Positions 1-11,626 are shown, numbered from the stretch's first letter. The stretch is DNA of 64,000 bases from Sipunculus nudus (GCA_026874595.1 CM049309.1:39883079-39947078), one strand, 5' to 3'. The notes: generated by a model not told the origin, from the sequence alone. Program-made: numbers and translations.

Positions 1-1
1 C

Positions 2-308
2 CGCCCGACCCCACCTCCTACACCTAGTCCTACCCAGCCTGTCATACCCGAGGAGCCAGAAGTACCAGAGGTACCAGAGACGCCCGCACCAGTAGAGCCA
101 GAGGAGCCAGAGGAACCTGAAGAACCTGAGGAGGAAGAAACAGAGACCGTTGTTGAATCAACGCCATTTAAAGTACCCGAACCTGTTGTAGTGACCACTC
201 CTCCACCACCTGAGGTCGAGACGAACCCACCAGAGCCAACAACTACTGTGATTCCGACCACGACCCGACCAACCACCGTGGAACCAGCTGTTATTCTGCC
301 TGGAGCAG
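2..308 (+). CDS. VWA-domain protein, proline-rich linker exon (5' end outside window)
   Basis: An internal exon, open from the window edge, of about 102 codons in frame 2. It is made of Pro, Glu, Val and Thr: PEEPEVPEVPETP, then repeated EEPEEP units, then a TTTRPTTVEP stretch. It ends at a clear donor (GCAG|GTTAGT) in phase 1, and the next exon (1001-1339) starts in the matching phase. Such linkers typically separate VWA domains in extracellular matrix or shell-matrix proteins and are often O-glycosylated; that role is inferred. Two other frames are stopped, so the frame choice is firm. The upstream part of the gene is missing, so neither the signal peptide nor the number of VWA domains can be judged. 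Confidence 0.8.
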
Positions 309-1000
309 GTTAGTATCCGTCCACTGACATCAGTTTGACGTAAAATTACAAACTCTTGACATTACGTCAACGAACAAAACCACATGGACATAACGTCCAT
401 GGCAGGATTGCCGCACTTTTCAAGCGTGCCAAACGCTGCGATGACTTGTCACGAGCTCCAAAGATAAAACGAAAAAGGACATGAGGTCATAAGTCAACAG
501 TAAACACCAAAAGACACAAAAAGTGCCATAAGACATGACGTCCTTTGACACGTTTGTTATAATTTGGAACTAGACAGAATAGTTGGAGACAAAATGCCAT
601 TATATCACTGGATAAATTCACGCGGTACTTAACGTCCCAGGCTAAAATACAACGTGATATCGTCCATTGAGAAAATACTGTATAGCATTATTTCCACGGA
701 AAAACCACCGTGGATTAAATATCTGCCCTTTCAATACGACGTATGATATTTGGCTATTTTGGTCCTCTTTATGAATATTCTATTATTGATAAGGCATATG
801 ATGTAGCAAAGGGGAAGAAATTAGTTATGAAATAATATTATTATTTCAGCAAATCACGTTTATTTCTTTACAGTACCTTGACGATTCATAAGATGATAAC
901 CAATTGATGATAAAGTGTTACAAAAAATTTAAATGGAATTTCATAGAATCTTAACAATATAATACCTTCGTTACCTAATACAGTTTGTTTGATGTTGTAG
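309..1000 (+). other. Intron of the VWA gene, no further features
   Basis: AT-rich sequence between two well-defined splice sites. I see no repeat family, RNA gene or regulatory motif worth naming. Confidence 0.7.
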
Positions 1001-1339
1001 CCGCTTGTCGCGCACGCGGAGACATCGTATTTATTTTGGATGGTTCTGAGGACGCAGAGGGAGACGCCCTCTTCCACTTGGTCGCCATCGACTCCTTGGT
1101 CCGGAGCATAGGTATGGACAACGACCGAACCAGAGTGGGACTGGTGGCCTATGGCACGACAGCCAAGAAAATCTTCGATCTGAATGAATACTACACAACT
1201 GATGACATCACAGCCGCCCTGACAGACGCCCAGGCCAACCTTCCTGGTGGCAGGCCAAATTTATTCACTGCAATTGATACAGCCGTCAAAGAAATGTTCA
1301 AGGATAAACGGGGAGACCGACCAGATGCTAACAACGTTG
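1001..1339 (+). CDS. VWA-domain protein, first half of the VWA domain
   Basis: The exon is flanked by a pyrimidine-rich acceptor (GATGTTGTAG) and a perfect donor (GTAAGT); both ends are phase 1. Its 113 codons open with CRARGDIVFILDGSED, the beta-1/MIDAS region of a von Willebrand factor A domain, followed by helix 1, the RVGLVAYG strand, and a PGGRPNLFTAIDTAV segment at the position of the second MIDAS loop. VWA domains mediate protein-protein adhesion outside the cell. The canonical metal-binding DxSxS reads DGSED, and the loop threonine position is not preserved, so metal-dependent binding is probably lost. The phase 1-1 boundaries are typical of shuffled VWA modules. The open frame begins before the acceptor, so the ATG-like start there is not real. 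Confidence 0.9.
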
Positions 1340-1617
1340 GTAAGTCGCACTCACAAATTGTTTATAACTCATGTTGTGACTTACGTATTATAAATTATGT
1401 TATAACTCAATAAAATCGCGAACTCTTATTTCTTAAAAAAATGTTCTTTTTGGCAAATTTATATCATTAATTCAACAACAAACCGACTTGTAAAATATAA
1501 ACTTGCCTTTATTCCATCAAACTCAGGATTATCCCCTACAAACAACACCTGCATGAGTATCATATACCATGCACAATACACAAATATAAACTCTTTTGAG
1601 CAATTAAAAATAACAAG

Positions 1618-1898
1618 TGGAGACTGAATAAAGATCATGGCTACTGTAGAGGTCGCCACCCTCTGTATGGAACTAGTCAACACGCTGTTTCTTCTGACGT
1701 CCAGTTATGACTGGTCACATAGAGGGCGGCGCTCCGCAGCCCCCAGTGTTGAGCCTGTGGAAGGTGCTAAATATTGGCAAATTTACCTCATTTTTTCACA
1801 AACAAAATTGTATAATATAAACACCAAGGGGAGACTAATTAAATATCGTGGTGACCGTAAAGGTCGCCCCTCTTTGTATCGAACTGTTCAACACTGAA
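1618..1898 (+). repeat. Diverged direct repeat inside the VWA intron
   Basis: A segment near 1618-1690 (gagactgaataaagat ... gaggtcgccaccctctgtat) recurs at 1828-1898 with several substitutions. A shorter upstream part (ataatataaac and flank) is also repeated near 1480 and 1800. It looks like two old copies of one small repeat. Frames are not conserved between copies, so an extra coding exon is unlikely. Confidence 0.5.
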
Positions 1899-1996
1899 AG
1901 GGAATTGGAGCTTCCTTGTACTCATGTCCAACTTTTGGTTGTTTAATAAAGCTATAAATGAACATGCATAACACTTGTTTCTAAAATTCAAATTAC

Positions 1997-2171
1997 AGTG
2001 GAACCCACATTATGAACACCTTGAGGACTGAACAAAGTGGTCGTAATTTGGGAATGGCCGTATTTGTAAAATCCTAAGCTATCTGGATCATATATATTCG
2101 GGACCAAAAAAGTGGTTGTAATTGTGGGTGGTCGCACTTGTGGGTTGGTCGCAAGGCGGGATTCCGCTGTA
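1997..2171 (+). mobile_element. Short TA-flanked inverted-repeat element (pogo/Tc1-like MITE)
   Basis: The left end ACAGTGGAACCCAC and the reverse complement of the right end ACAGCGGAATCCCGCC form imperfect terminal inverted repeats next to TA dinucleotides. The interior has repeated GTGGTCG(T/C)A motifs, as seen in pogo/Tigger-type non-autonomous elements. It lies just before the second VWA exon and does not disturb its acceptor. Confidence 0.55.
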
Positions 2172-2241
2172 CTGTGCGGACATGCCTCTGATTGAGTCAT
2201 AAACACCACTAAATACAGAATTTTAACATGTATTTTTACAG

Positions 2242-2463
2242 GTGTTATTTTCATGGGCACTGGTAAAGTAAACCGAAGATACAGAGCTTTCCGGTCGGCC
2301 GCAGAGGCTGCCAGCAGGGGTATCTCACTCATCACTATTGCCCCTAGCAACATTGATGAAGATACTCTGCGAAGACTGAAAAAGGCTACAGGCAAAGACA
2401 CGTTCTTGGTGGAAAACACAGACGATTTACCTATTAACGATATTTCCAAAGCTATTTGTAAAG
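2242..2463 (+). CDS. VWA-domain protein, second half of the VWA domain
   Basis: Acceptor TATTTTTACAG, then GVIFMGTGKV, where a typical VWA has the strand ending in TDG. Next comes the usual helix-strand pattern AAEAASRGISLITIAPS, then DEDTLRRLKKATGKDTFLVENTDDL, the normal end of a VWA fold. The exon ends in phase 1 at AAAG|GTAAGT. Together with 1001-1339 it gives one full-length domain of about 187 residues. The third MIDAS aspartate (TDG) is replaced by GTG, matching the loss of ligands in the first half. The open frame upstream of the acceptor is intronic. Confidence 0.9.
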
Positions 2464-2984
2464 GTAAGTAATGGATTAGTGTTTAGGTTTCAAATAATTA
2501 TAATAAAATCTCCGCCTACCATATTTGAAAGTAATTTAACTATAACGTCTCGTTTTGGAGTATAATTAAGCTAGAGAGCTTCACTTTATGAAGGATGGCG
2601 CAATTCAGGTGTTTAATGAACAACATATTACGTGAAGCTTTCTCCCCAGAGCGATATTTTCTTTCAGATGTATATAGACAGGTATAGTCCATGTGTTCCA
2701 GTCAGTGAAATATCTAAAACCATTACGCCTGATCATTTAAGAATGGGATTACCAAGACACCGATGGTATCTGTAGTTAAGTATTTTCAGAGTAATCGGCA
2801 TAGCAAGATTACCTTGGTGGGTTTCTTTTGCATTTATGAATGTAGGTATGTATGCAGACAAATTAGTCTAGTCAATGAACCACTTAGGTTGTTTTTAAAG
2901 TATCCCACCTGAAATATGTTTATTATGGTGTCTTAAGTTGACAATTGGATGTCCATTCATTTGGTGACACGTCTGAGGTCATAC

Positions 2985-3066
2985 AAGGTACATATCATGC
3001 ATTAGGGTTAAGGTCAATGTCAGACTTAGAAGAAAAGAAGCAATAATCGTGCATGATATGTACCTT
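2985..3066 (+). repeat. Perfect 17-bp inverted repeat (hairpin)
   Basis: AAGGTACATATCATGCA at 2985-3001 is matched exactly by its reverse complement at 3050-3066, with a 48-base loop. It sits in the long VWA intron. It could be the core of a small foldback element or a hairpin RNA; the sequence alone does not decide. Confidence 0.6.
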
Positions 3067-3393
3067 TAACCTATGTTATAAAAATTATGGCCATTTAAAT
3101 TTTGGCGACCATCTTGGATTTGGGGTGAAAATGACAGTTTGCAATGGACGGAATCAGGTGGCGTTTTTTTTGTGCACCAAGAAATAAATAATTCTATTTC
3201 AGGTGGGAAAACTTCAATAAAAATTTTGTTCAACCCTTATTGATACAAATGGTTCAATGACTAGATTAATTACGACAAAATCTTACATTCTGTCTCACGG
3301 ATTTTCCAAATCTTTTATCATGTGCCGTTTAAATTCCTTGCAGAGATGTCCGGCGGAAACTAGGCGTCAGATTAGTTCATCGCCAGGGGAAAG

Positions 3394-3609
3394 ATGGCGC
3401 TGCAGATTGTTATCCAGAACGCTGATTTACTGGATCTAACAGACCCGGATGTTATATTTATGAACAATGCTCATCTCGCATGCACCAAACCTGCGTTTAT
3501 TCAAGAAAAATATAATTTTTTTGCTCATTTATATATGGACTACTACTCTGTTAGTTATTTACAACAGACTCGATCAAGTGTTTATTCAGACTCATGGTTA
3601 CCGCTGTAA
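3394..3609 (+). CDS. Hypothetical 71-codon ORF with a good start context
   Basis: ATG in the context AAAGATGGCG starts MALQIVIQNADLLDLTDP and runs to a stop at 3609. The composition is protein-like, with an amphipathic N-terminus and aromatic residues in the middle, but there is no family I recognise and no splice donor. AAGATGGCGCTG is also a YY1-type motif, so a chance ORF beside a regulatory motif is equally possible. It lies inside the VWA intron on the same strand. Confidence 0.15.
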   Translation: MALQIVIQNADLLDLTDPDVIFMNNAHLACTKPAFIQEKYNFFAHLYMDYYSVSYLQQTRSSVYSDSWLPL

Positions 3610-4685
3610 CATGGCCGCCAGTCGCTGGCCTACGCTTGTTAACATTTTTGTTGTTCTTGAATGCGTTGACACGTATATGCACACGAATTGTTGATAGAAG
3701 GCTAAGGTTTGATAAAAAATGCATATAGGTTAATAAATTGTATTATATGGGCATATGTGTTTTGACTTTTTGGCCTTCTGTAGTATTCAAACTTGGCTCT
3801 TTGCTGTCCAACCCCGAAATATAAATCGAACCGAACTAAATTTAGGTTGCAGAATTGTCAAAAACCCTATATCTAAAATCAGTTCAAAATTTGTTTTAAA
3901 TCCATATTTGACCATTTAACTATTCCTTATTTTAAAACTGTTACAGTGTTTATTTTCAGTTTTTTTTAAATATTCATTCATTTACATATCATATTTTGAC
4001 ATTTTAAAATATTTAAGCACCAAGTAACATAAAGCCACATTTTAACGGGCTAATTTAAAAATATGTGGCTGTATCTCGAAAGTGTTTTTACCCTATCATG
4101 CCTCTCTCTATATATAATTTCCATGCCACCTTTATATTTAAAGTCTGTCTATATGGATCTCTTTGAACACATTCCCTTCTATTCTGCCGCCCACAATTTT
4201 TTTCCCGGTGCCCCTCCGTATGCCGCTGCTAATTTTCTTTTAAAATACAACCGTTAGATTGTCGGACCAGGAAAAAAATGAATAATTGTTAGTGTGTCGA
4301 GCACCAGATGTCGCTGCCTCAGGGCACATGAGTTCCGCTTTTGTCCCAAGTGTCTTGATCCCTTTCTGCAAGTGCAAGATGAGAACAAAGACAGTTTGAT
4401 TGTATATAGATTGAAAGGTAGATATATTTAACTATACTCTCTGAATTCCCTCACACGAGCTTGTTTTTACCTGTTAGACAAAGGTTATTGCTACTGTTGG
4501 ATTGAAAGAGAGTGCTTTACCTGGCAAACAACTGCCAATTAATGTTTCGTTGTTGACATGACACTGACTTTGTTACAAGGGTCTTCCAATACCTGCGGCC
4601 ACCTCAAGGTTAACATACCAACAATGGTTGAAAAAAATATTAAGCGGATGGCCAATATTGACACTGAATACAAATTACAATCAAA

Positions 4686-4688
<3 letters not shown>

Positions 4689-4733
<45 letters not shown>
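4689..4733. repeat. (TA)n microsatellite
   Basis: Uninterrupted TA dinucleotides. The alternating Tyr/Ile reading frames here are artefacts of the repeat. Confidence 0.95.
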
Positions 4734-4741
<8 letters not shown>

Positions 4742-5626
4742 TTGTGTTGTCTTATTCTTAATTCAGGTATGTACATCTGCAAAACTACATTGCGGGTTGA
4801 GACTGCGTGGAAGAACGGTTGCACTCGCTTCCTAAAAGATTATTAGGTATTTACTGTACCTGTAGGTCCTGGATTTGTAATCAACCCCAATACTGGGTCA
4901 TAACACCGAAGAAGCCCTAAAGACGCACTCGTTTGAGTATGATACACGGCTGACGGGCAGGGCCTTCCCATTTAGCCTGCAGAACGTTCAACCTGTGTGG
5001 GAGCCGACCCTGAAAAATCTCATCTCTCCTCGGCGGAAATTTGAATTCTCGACCCGCTGGCTTTGAAATATGCACTCCACTCAAAGACCACAAAAGCCGG
5101 TAAATCAAACTATGTTAATCCGAATGACAACCAATATCAATTTTTAAAGCAGCAGCTGCCACGAAGGAGCAGCGTATTGCTTATATATAAAATAAGAAAC
5201 CCTGGTACATGTATTATAATATTATTTTTTTTTCTATATTGATTGATCTACATTATTACCTTGTGTATGCCTGACGCGGGACCGCTGTTAGCTGGAAGCC
5301 AGACATATTACGCTGAACAAGAGCAAGGATAACCCGGCTGTATCAGGGTGTTTGTCAACTGTCTCCCGTACAAGTGGGAATATAATGCTATATATTCAAT
5401 ATATAATTCTGATTGGAAGAGATACGACTTGACCGGTGTACAGGGATTTAATAAGACGTTTACATTTTATATTGAAAAGTTCATACAGAGGAACCCACAT
5501 TTGCAGTAAGAATATTTAACATGTCGCGGAAGACAAATGTGAATATGTTAAAGTTAGAGTGTGATCCTTGCTATCCCTTTATATTCGATCTATTATTTTT
5601 CTGCTGCTTTTACACTCTGATCCCTC

Positions 5627-5763
<137 letters not shown>

Positions 5764-6074
5764 GTATTTATTACAAAATGATAACAAAATTCTTTAGTTT
5801 TCCCCTTTCAAGTTAATTTTTATAAATTGAAGTTGAAAATAGGAATTTGCTTTAGCCCTGAAGTAATCATTAATGAATAATGATTACAAATTAATATATG
5901 ATAAATACTGATAAACTAAATCACAGCTTACCGTTCAAAATGATAAACTGCTGATAAGAAAGCCACTGTTCTGGTATATTATCTGAAATTATAAAAAAAA
6001 ATGTCAACCATAGGTACATAACTTAACTCAAGTTGAAATTCACTTATTATATAAGGATGTATATGAATTTCAAG

Positions 6075-6278
6075 TACAATCGATCCCGTTTAACTGAATA
6101 TCATATTTGGCAAGTGATAAAATCCATTTAAGCGAGCTATTCAAATATACAGGTAGCCGTAATTTTGTTACCAGGGAATGACTATCGGATGACTTAATTG
6201 CAAGTGATTAAACTTGTTTAATAAAATGAAACAGCATATACAATTACACGATTTACAGTTAAGCAGGACCGACTGTAT
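6075..6278 (+). mobile_element. TA-flanked MITE with 22-bp inverted repeats
   Basis: The left end starts TACAATCGATCCCG and continues TTTAACTG. The reverse complement of the right end reads TACAGTCGGTCCTG then CTTAACTG. The arms match at 18 of 22 positions and the ends carry TA, as in Tc1/mariner/pogo insertions. The 200-bp interior has no coding capacity. Confidence 0.65.
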
Positions 6279-6631
6279 AAAAGATTAACTTATCTCAACA
6301 ATGGTCAACATTAACTGAAATTAACATAAATTCTGGAAATTCAAGTTTTTTTAGAATGCATCATACAACGCATACATTTTTTATTTGTTCCCTCTCTTCA
6401 ACATTTTATTTGTCTGATTTGTCTTGATCACTATATGTTAACAATAAACTTTGAATTTTGCCTTTTGCTGAAAATATCTTAAAACAGCTATTGTCATTAA
6501 TATTCCTTTTTTTGGTTGGTTGGTTGGTTGGATATAAATTCTTGAAATTCTTGAAAATAATCTTTGGTTAGGTGTGCTACTACAGACTTGGGCCACGTTG
6601 TATCATACCATATGTAGCAGTCGAACCACAG

Positions 6632-6838
6632 GGGTGGATCAAGGATTTAGAAAAAAGGAGGGGTCCAACCAAGGAGGACTAATGACAAAATCTAAAAAAG
6701 GTCCCAAGGTTCGGAACAAGGCCGCAAAGTTTGGTCTGACACCCGTAAAAATGGTTGCGCTGGCTGAGGGGTGGGTGGGGGGGGGGGGGGGGGGGGAGTC
6801 CGCACCCCCTTGACCCCTCCCCTGGATCCGCTTCTGAG
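6632..6838 (+). mobile_element. Poly-G-containing interspersed element, plus copy
   Basis: It begins GGATCAAGGATTTAGAAAA, continues AGGAGGGGTCCAACC, has a 24-base G tract, and ends near TTGACCCCTCCCCTGGATCC. The two ends are partly complementary (GGATC-AGG / CCTGGATCC). Related copies lie at 28574-28750 (minus) and 24940-25125 (plus, degraded), so this is a dispersed family. The frames on both strands are composition artefacts. Confidence 0.6.
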
Positions 6839-8837
6839 CCAAGACTAATGTTATACAAAACCGATGTCCCTACATGGTCATTTTATATTAGAGAAAATGG
6901 AAAAATAAATATGACATTTAAAATTATAGATTTCATTTGAAGTATATATGAACAAAATAAATTGTGTCCTACAGTTATATACTGAAAAACCCTGGTATGA
7001 GCACAAGAGACACTCGATTGCATATAAAAAAACGGCGAAATCACGAGGCTGCGCGTGGGCGTACTACAAGCATGTTACATCTTAGTCAACAGTGCTATGA
7101 TAAAATAAACCCCGTCTCCTTGGCTTTTTAATAACCAGAGACGTTATGAAAGCGCACAACGTGATCGAATTGAGATGATAGCAATTATTCAAGGATAAGA
7201 CGTCATCACTTGAGTTTTTTAAACCACGGCTCTGTATTAGTTTCCTACTCATCCCCGTTGTAAGTAAGCACCGCTCTGTATATAGACTAGTCGTTATGAG
7301 CAACAATGTATTTGTTACAAAACCTGATAATTGTGCAGGCGGAACCCAGGCACGACAGGTACGTTTTGATTCATGACACAGAAAGCTGTTACACAGACTT
7401 GCCGTTAACCCAATTTACCCAAATCTATAACTTCATTCTACAAATGTACGTGGCTGCCTCGTAAACTGTGTTTGAAGCGAGGCCAGGTTAATTAATTCGC
7501 CTATTGTCATCAAGTCAACCAACATGTTACAACCAATAGCTATTCCAATAAATTATATATCCCCAAACCTCGGAAAGACCTCTAAAAGAAATCATTTTTA
7601 TGCGGGGGTCCTATTTTGTGGACACATTAAACGAATCTCAAAAAAACTGCTCCTTCTTACAGGTCTTTAAAAAAAGTATCATGTAATAAATCCAAACCTC
7701 CTTTGTGCTTTATATGTCATATAATGCGTGCTATTCATATTCTGTAATATTGCATGAGTGACGTTGTCCAGGTTGTTCGCAGAGCGTTTTTTTTTAAACA
7801 TGTGCTCCCATAGCGGAAGCATGTATTTATTAGGATGCACATTATACTAGTTTGATTTAAATTGATTTTTCTATTGAAAATACACACGCTTTCTTGTGTC
7901 CCATGGTAAGACTTTTATGTACTAATGAATATTGTGATTCACCCGAGGACCTCTAATTTCAGTGGCCAACTGGGATAAAAACAGGCCCTAGATATTTGCA
8001 ACTGAATACCGCTCCTGACACAACTTTCATTATTAAAAATTCACATATATTTTAAATTCCAATAATCCAGTCAGTCATATAACTATAGCGAACTCTACAG
8101 AATGAAACTCCTTGGTCTGAGTCTCTGTGTGAAGAAAAAAACAAGTAAATAAACTGTAGATACAAAGCATGGTTTCGTCTGTCGACTTGGAACTTCTAAG
8201 CCTCCTAATATAATGGCCTAGGCCGTCCCTACCTGGAAATCAGGCTTATTTCGTGGCTCAGGTTCTTTGAAAATCGATACCAGATTACGCATCTGTGAGG
8301 ATAATACCCATAAGATTGTCTTGACTGAATGAATCTGGATTTAATCGTCTACCCAGATGTGCTCCCAACGAAGAAGACACATTAAATATGCACGTTTTCT
8401 ACCCTTTTCAAAGATCATATAAACAATGTAAGCAGAAAGAAAAACAGACTCCGTTTCCACTAATTTTAAGGAACAGAAATACTTTTTAGTAAACATTCAT
8501 CATAAAATGGTAGTTATTATTTATTTCTCTTTTTTGGTGAAATATATTTTATTGCGAAAGAAAATCATACAATACACATTTCATACCTTTTTGATCACCT
8601 CCATAAGTTAAACTATTCTTCTAAGAATCATCGCCGAGTTGTTCTAAAAATTTCGTCAAAATCCGTTGAAACTTTTTTGAGTTATTGCGCTAGCAGACTA
8701 ACAGACAGACTGGACTCCGCTAAGGAAGAATAATTTGACCCTCTGGTTCTTTGAAGAGAATTCGCAATTATTTTGAGACAATGAGAATCTGAAGACATGT
8801 TGAATGTTATTTATTTAGGATATAACTATTTAAAGAA

Positions 8838-9238
8838 GATCTAGTTGGATGGTACGAAACGCTTGAGATCTAAGAAATAATCCCTTCAACCAACCTCTTT
8901 TGGTCTCAGGTGCTCAACTGGCCAAATAATGCACGGATGTGGTATGTTTGTACGTCGGTCGCATGTAATCTGTTGTTTACACACACTACAGCACACGGTT
9001 CAGCAGCGTCATGACTCATAGGAACGCACTCGGAATAGCAGTTGAAAATGATGATGTATTATCCAGAAGCCACTTATTCTGTTGCCACACCAGGTTATGA
9101 AAATAGCCAACAGGCTGAACTGTCATAACTAATATTTCAGGTACAAGGTTTACTAGATGATATGAACTAAATAAGATGAAAGACACGCACGTGACAGGTA
9201 CAGCTTTATGCATAAAGAAAATGCTTTTTTAACATATT
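8838..9238 (-). repeat. 400-bp dispersed repeat, minus-strand copy
   Basis: Its reverse complement aligns across its length with 61027-61450. Shared blocks include GTGTGTAAACAACAGATTAC, GCATTATTTTGCCAGTTGAGC and TTATTTCTTAGATCTCAAGC. No reading frame is conserved between the copies. Ends or target duplications were not clear, so the class is unknown. Confidence 0.75.
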
Positions 9239-9565
9239 GGTTGTATATTTCCCTGTACACTGTGTGGCCTTCATAGCGTGATAGCATGGGACCATGCAAG
9301 CTCAAAGCTCGCCACTCAAAGCGCGCGTCTCACGTGTCGGGTATCCTTGTGGATAACAATTCTGTCACGTGATCGACTCGTATATTTAGAAGATTAATGT
9401 CATTTTTTACAATCATTTTATATCTATTGATGAGCAAAGTGTATACATCCGTAAAATTCCATTTCACTCTCGGACTCCATGACAGGGTGGCAGAACATGA
9501 TATTCTCCTGTGTCATGACATCGAGGCAAAGGCGCACTCCATTGTTAAGGACTCGATCGACCTTC

Positions 9566-10096
9566 TTAAGCCTCGGTCACAACCGGGATACGGTCGCCGT
9601 ACGGCAGTTGTTTTGAGCTATTCCGTGCGGTTGATGTACGGCAACCGTGCGTTTTTCGAAGGCCGTAGGGACTCCGGAACGACCGGAACTGACATTAGCG
9701 CAAGCGCTTAAGTTGATGCGGCGGCCGTGCGTCAGGCAGCCACCTACGGCCTCCGTACGGGCCCGTGCTATTTTTAACGCCTACTCGGCTACCCGAGAGA
9801 CGTAAGGTGTACCTGCGGCTGTCGTAAGGAGTCTTTGCGGCTTCCGCAAGGTTTGCTTGCGGCGTCCGCAGGGTTAGCTTACGTTACCGTGCGAAGGCCG
9901 TGAGAATGAGGAAGACACCTTGCAGTTCCCGCTCGTCGGCTGCATAAGTATTCCTGGGGTTTCAAAAACCTACCAGTGATCTATGGTGTGTGGTAACCGC
10001 TGCCGGTTGTGACCGAGGCTTAAGTATTCCTGCGGTCCCCAAAACCGTACGCTTCTCTACGGTGTGCTATAACCGCAGCGGGTTGTGACCGAGGCT
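9566..10096 (+). mobile_element. TTAA-flanked non-autonomous DNA element, CG-rich
   Basis: The terminal inverted repeat GCCTCGGTCACAACCGG follows TTAA at 9566-9569, and its exact reverse complement precedes TTAA at 10020-10023. TTAA target sites are typical of piggyBac and Kolobok superfamilies. The interior is far richer in CG than its surroundings and is built of short CG-centred words such as CCGTACGG, GGCTTCCGCAAGG and GGCGTCCGCAGGG. The last 76 bp (9945-10020) are tandemly duplicated at 10021-10096, so there are two right ends; the second ends GGCTTGA. No transposase is encoded. The open frame at 9397-9711 runs into the element and is not a gene I can support. Confidence 0.75.
9945..10096 (+). 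repeat. 76-bp tandem duplication of the element's right end
   Basis: TAAGTATTCCTG at 9945 and again at 10021 start two 76-bp units. Both finish GGTTGTGACCGAGGCT. The units differ at many internal positions, so the duplication is old or arose before insertion. Confidence 0.75.
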
Positions 10097-10732
10097 TGAA
10101 GCCCTAAGTAAACCTTCAAGCGCTCCATGGCTAAGATTCAAACTCACGACTTCCAAGTTTTAAGTTTGCAGCGTTACAAGTTCAATTTACCTGAACTGAC
10201 CAGCACTTCAGTATCAAGGGCAGCGAGTTATACAGTGTGAAGCTCATTCGTCTATATTGAATCAACTATTCTAATGTCCATACAAATGCCCTTAAATTCT
10301 GTCACACATAAGGTGAATTATGGAGTTTCGTGTGTTATTGCTTGCTAATATAAAAGAAACAAGAAATGAAATAATGATCATAAATAATAATTTAAAAGGA
10401 TGATTCAATTACCGAAGCGTTAAAAATGCTCAGTCTGATGGTAAACCGAATCCATCGGTAAAACAGTATATACCCACCTGGTTCTTTAAAAGACATGTAT
10501 TTTCTTTTTGCTTCCAATGAGTATAAGAATTCTCAAGAAACAATATAGGAATCGTTCTGCACTAAATAATGATCAAGGTATCTCTCAAAAACATTTGACA
10601 AACCACAGACCCTTTGGTATTTATATTATAATTACCGATGACCGCATACTTTGACTAATTTTATTATGATTGTGGACATCCTATTTCAACGTCAGCGCTG
10701 AGTCGAGTTTCCACCACAAAGTGTGTTGTCAG
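10097..10732 (+). other. No recognisable features
   Basis: AT-rich sequence between the TTAA element and the candidate exon at 10733. Nothing further supported. Confidence 0.5.
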
Positions 10733-10855
10733 CTTCTTCCCAGGGCATCACTCTTATGGAAACTGAAGTGACGAAGCCGGAAGAGAGATGTCATGCGGAA
10801 GTACTGGTTAATGGAACACCACAAGACTTAAAAGAGAAACCAGTGGCGGAGACGG
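10733..10855 (+). CDS. Candidate exon, possibly of the VWA gene (phase 1-1)
   Basis: Acceptor GTGTGTTGTCAG and donor ACGG|GTTAGT bound a 123-bp open exon, phase 1 at both ends like the VWA exons upstream. It encodes a hydrophilic 41-residue segment containing ITLMETEVTKPEERC and LVNGTPQDLKEKPVAET, with one cysteine. It resembles an extracellular linker and no family is recognisable. Assignment to the VWA gene rests only on phase, strand and distance; the intervening intron would be 8.3 kb. It might belong to a separate gene. Confidence 0.5.
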
Positions 10856-11537
10856 GTTAGTGCGTTCACCTTTGCACGCTAGCCAATCCCCATAATGCAG
10901 GGCTGTTTACCACCATTACATAATTGTATGGCTTGTTTTATGTATGTTAACGAAAAGTTATATTCTATTTAACAATTTCCTGCGTGCCACAGTAGCTTCT
11001 TACACACAGTCTGTTTTGATTATAAACCCCACAACAGCTGAAAACGAGGTTTTGTAACCTGTACCACCTCAAGTTCATGTTGTAGTTATTTTGAGGGCTG
11101 AATTGGGATGAGCGTAAAAGAAATAAAAGCCGAAACATAAGACTTCTGCACGTAAGAGCACAATCAGCTGTGAACCTGAACAGCTGAGCATATATGTGAC
11201 AAGACAGATTGTGACTGAAGAGAAATGTTCACAAGAACTGATACAAAGCCACTTAGAGAGTACAGGAGGTTAAGTTAAATCCACTTTGTACACGCCCATC
11301 AGTCACGTGACCGACAAACGTAAAGACCCGATTGGACGTTGCCCTAGCCGATATAACGGCACATAACAGTAACGATGTGTTATGATCTAGACATCTGCAT
11401 TCCAATGAAAGCAAGCCTCCGCCGTGGGGGCTATTATGGGATGCTCCTTTACTTGTGTTTGTATTCACTTATTTCGTTCATATATATGTCCATGTTCATT
11501 CGTGCATAAATGACACTATATTTGTGAATATTACTAG

Positions 11538-11626
11538 ATGACGTTCCTGAATTTGGATTATGTGCCGGATCCACACCAAAATCTAATCAATTCATCACTG
11601 ACCCATTCCCGAAATGGTCTGATTAA
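11538..11626 (+). CDS. Candidate terminal exon, possibly end of the VWA gene
   Basis: Acceptor TATTACTAG. Read in phase 1, to fit the exon at 10733-10855, it gives DDVPEFGLCAGSTPKSNQ then FITDPFPKWSD and a TAA stop. An AATAAA lies 95 bases downstream at 11721, as expected for a last exon. The C-x-G ... F-x-x-DP pattern faintly recalls the start of a peritrophin-type chitin-binding domain, but the other cysteines are absent, so I do not call it. A second frame starting with ATG at 11538 runs longer; its codons look less protein-like and it ignores the phase pattern. Confidence 0.45.

Noticed and set aside
3343-3440. Possible VWA-gene exon after TTCCTTGCAG
   Set aside because: Read in the required phase 1 it meets a stop within a few codons.
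7338-7358. 20-bp micro-exon between TTGTGCAG and GTACGT
   Set aside because: The length is not a multiple of three, and there is no phase fit or sequence support.
9397-9711. 104-codon frame including AEHDILLCHDIEAKAHSIVK
   Set aside because: Its second half lies inside the TTAA element, no splice donor ends the first half, and no homology was recognised.
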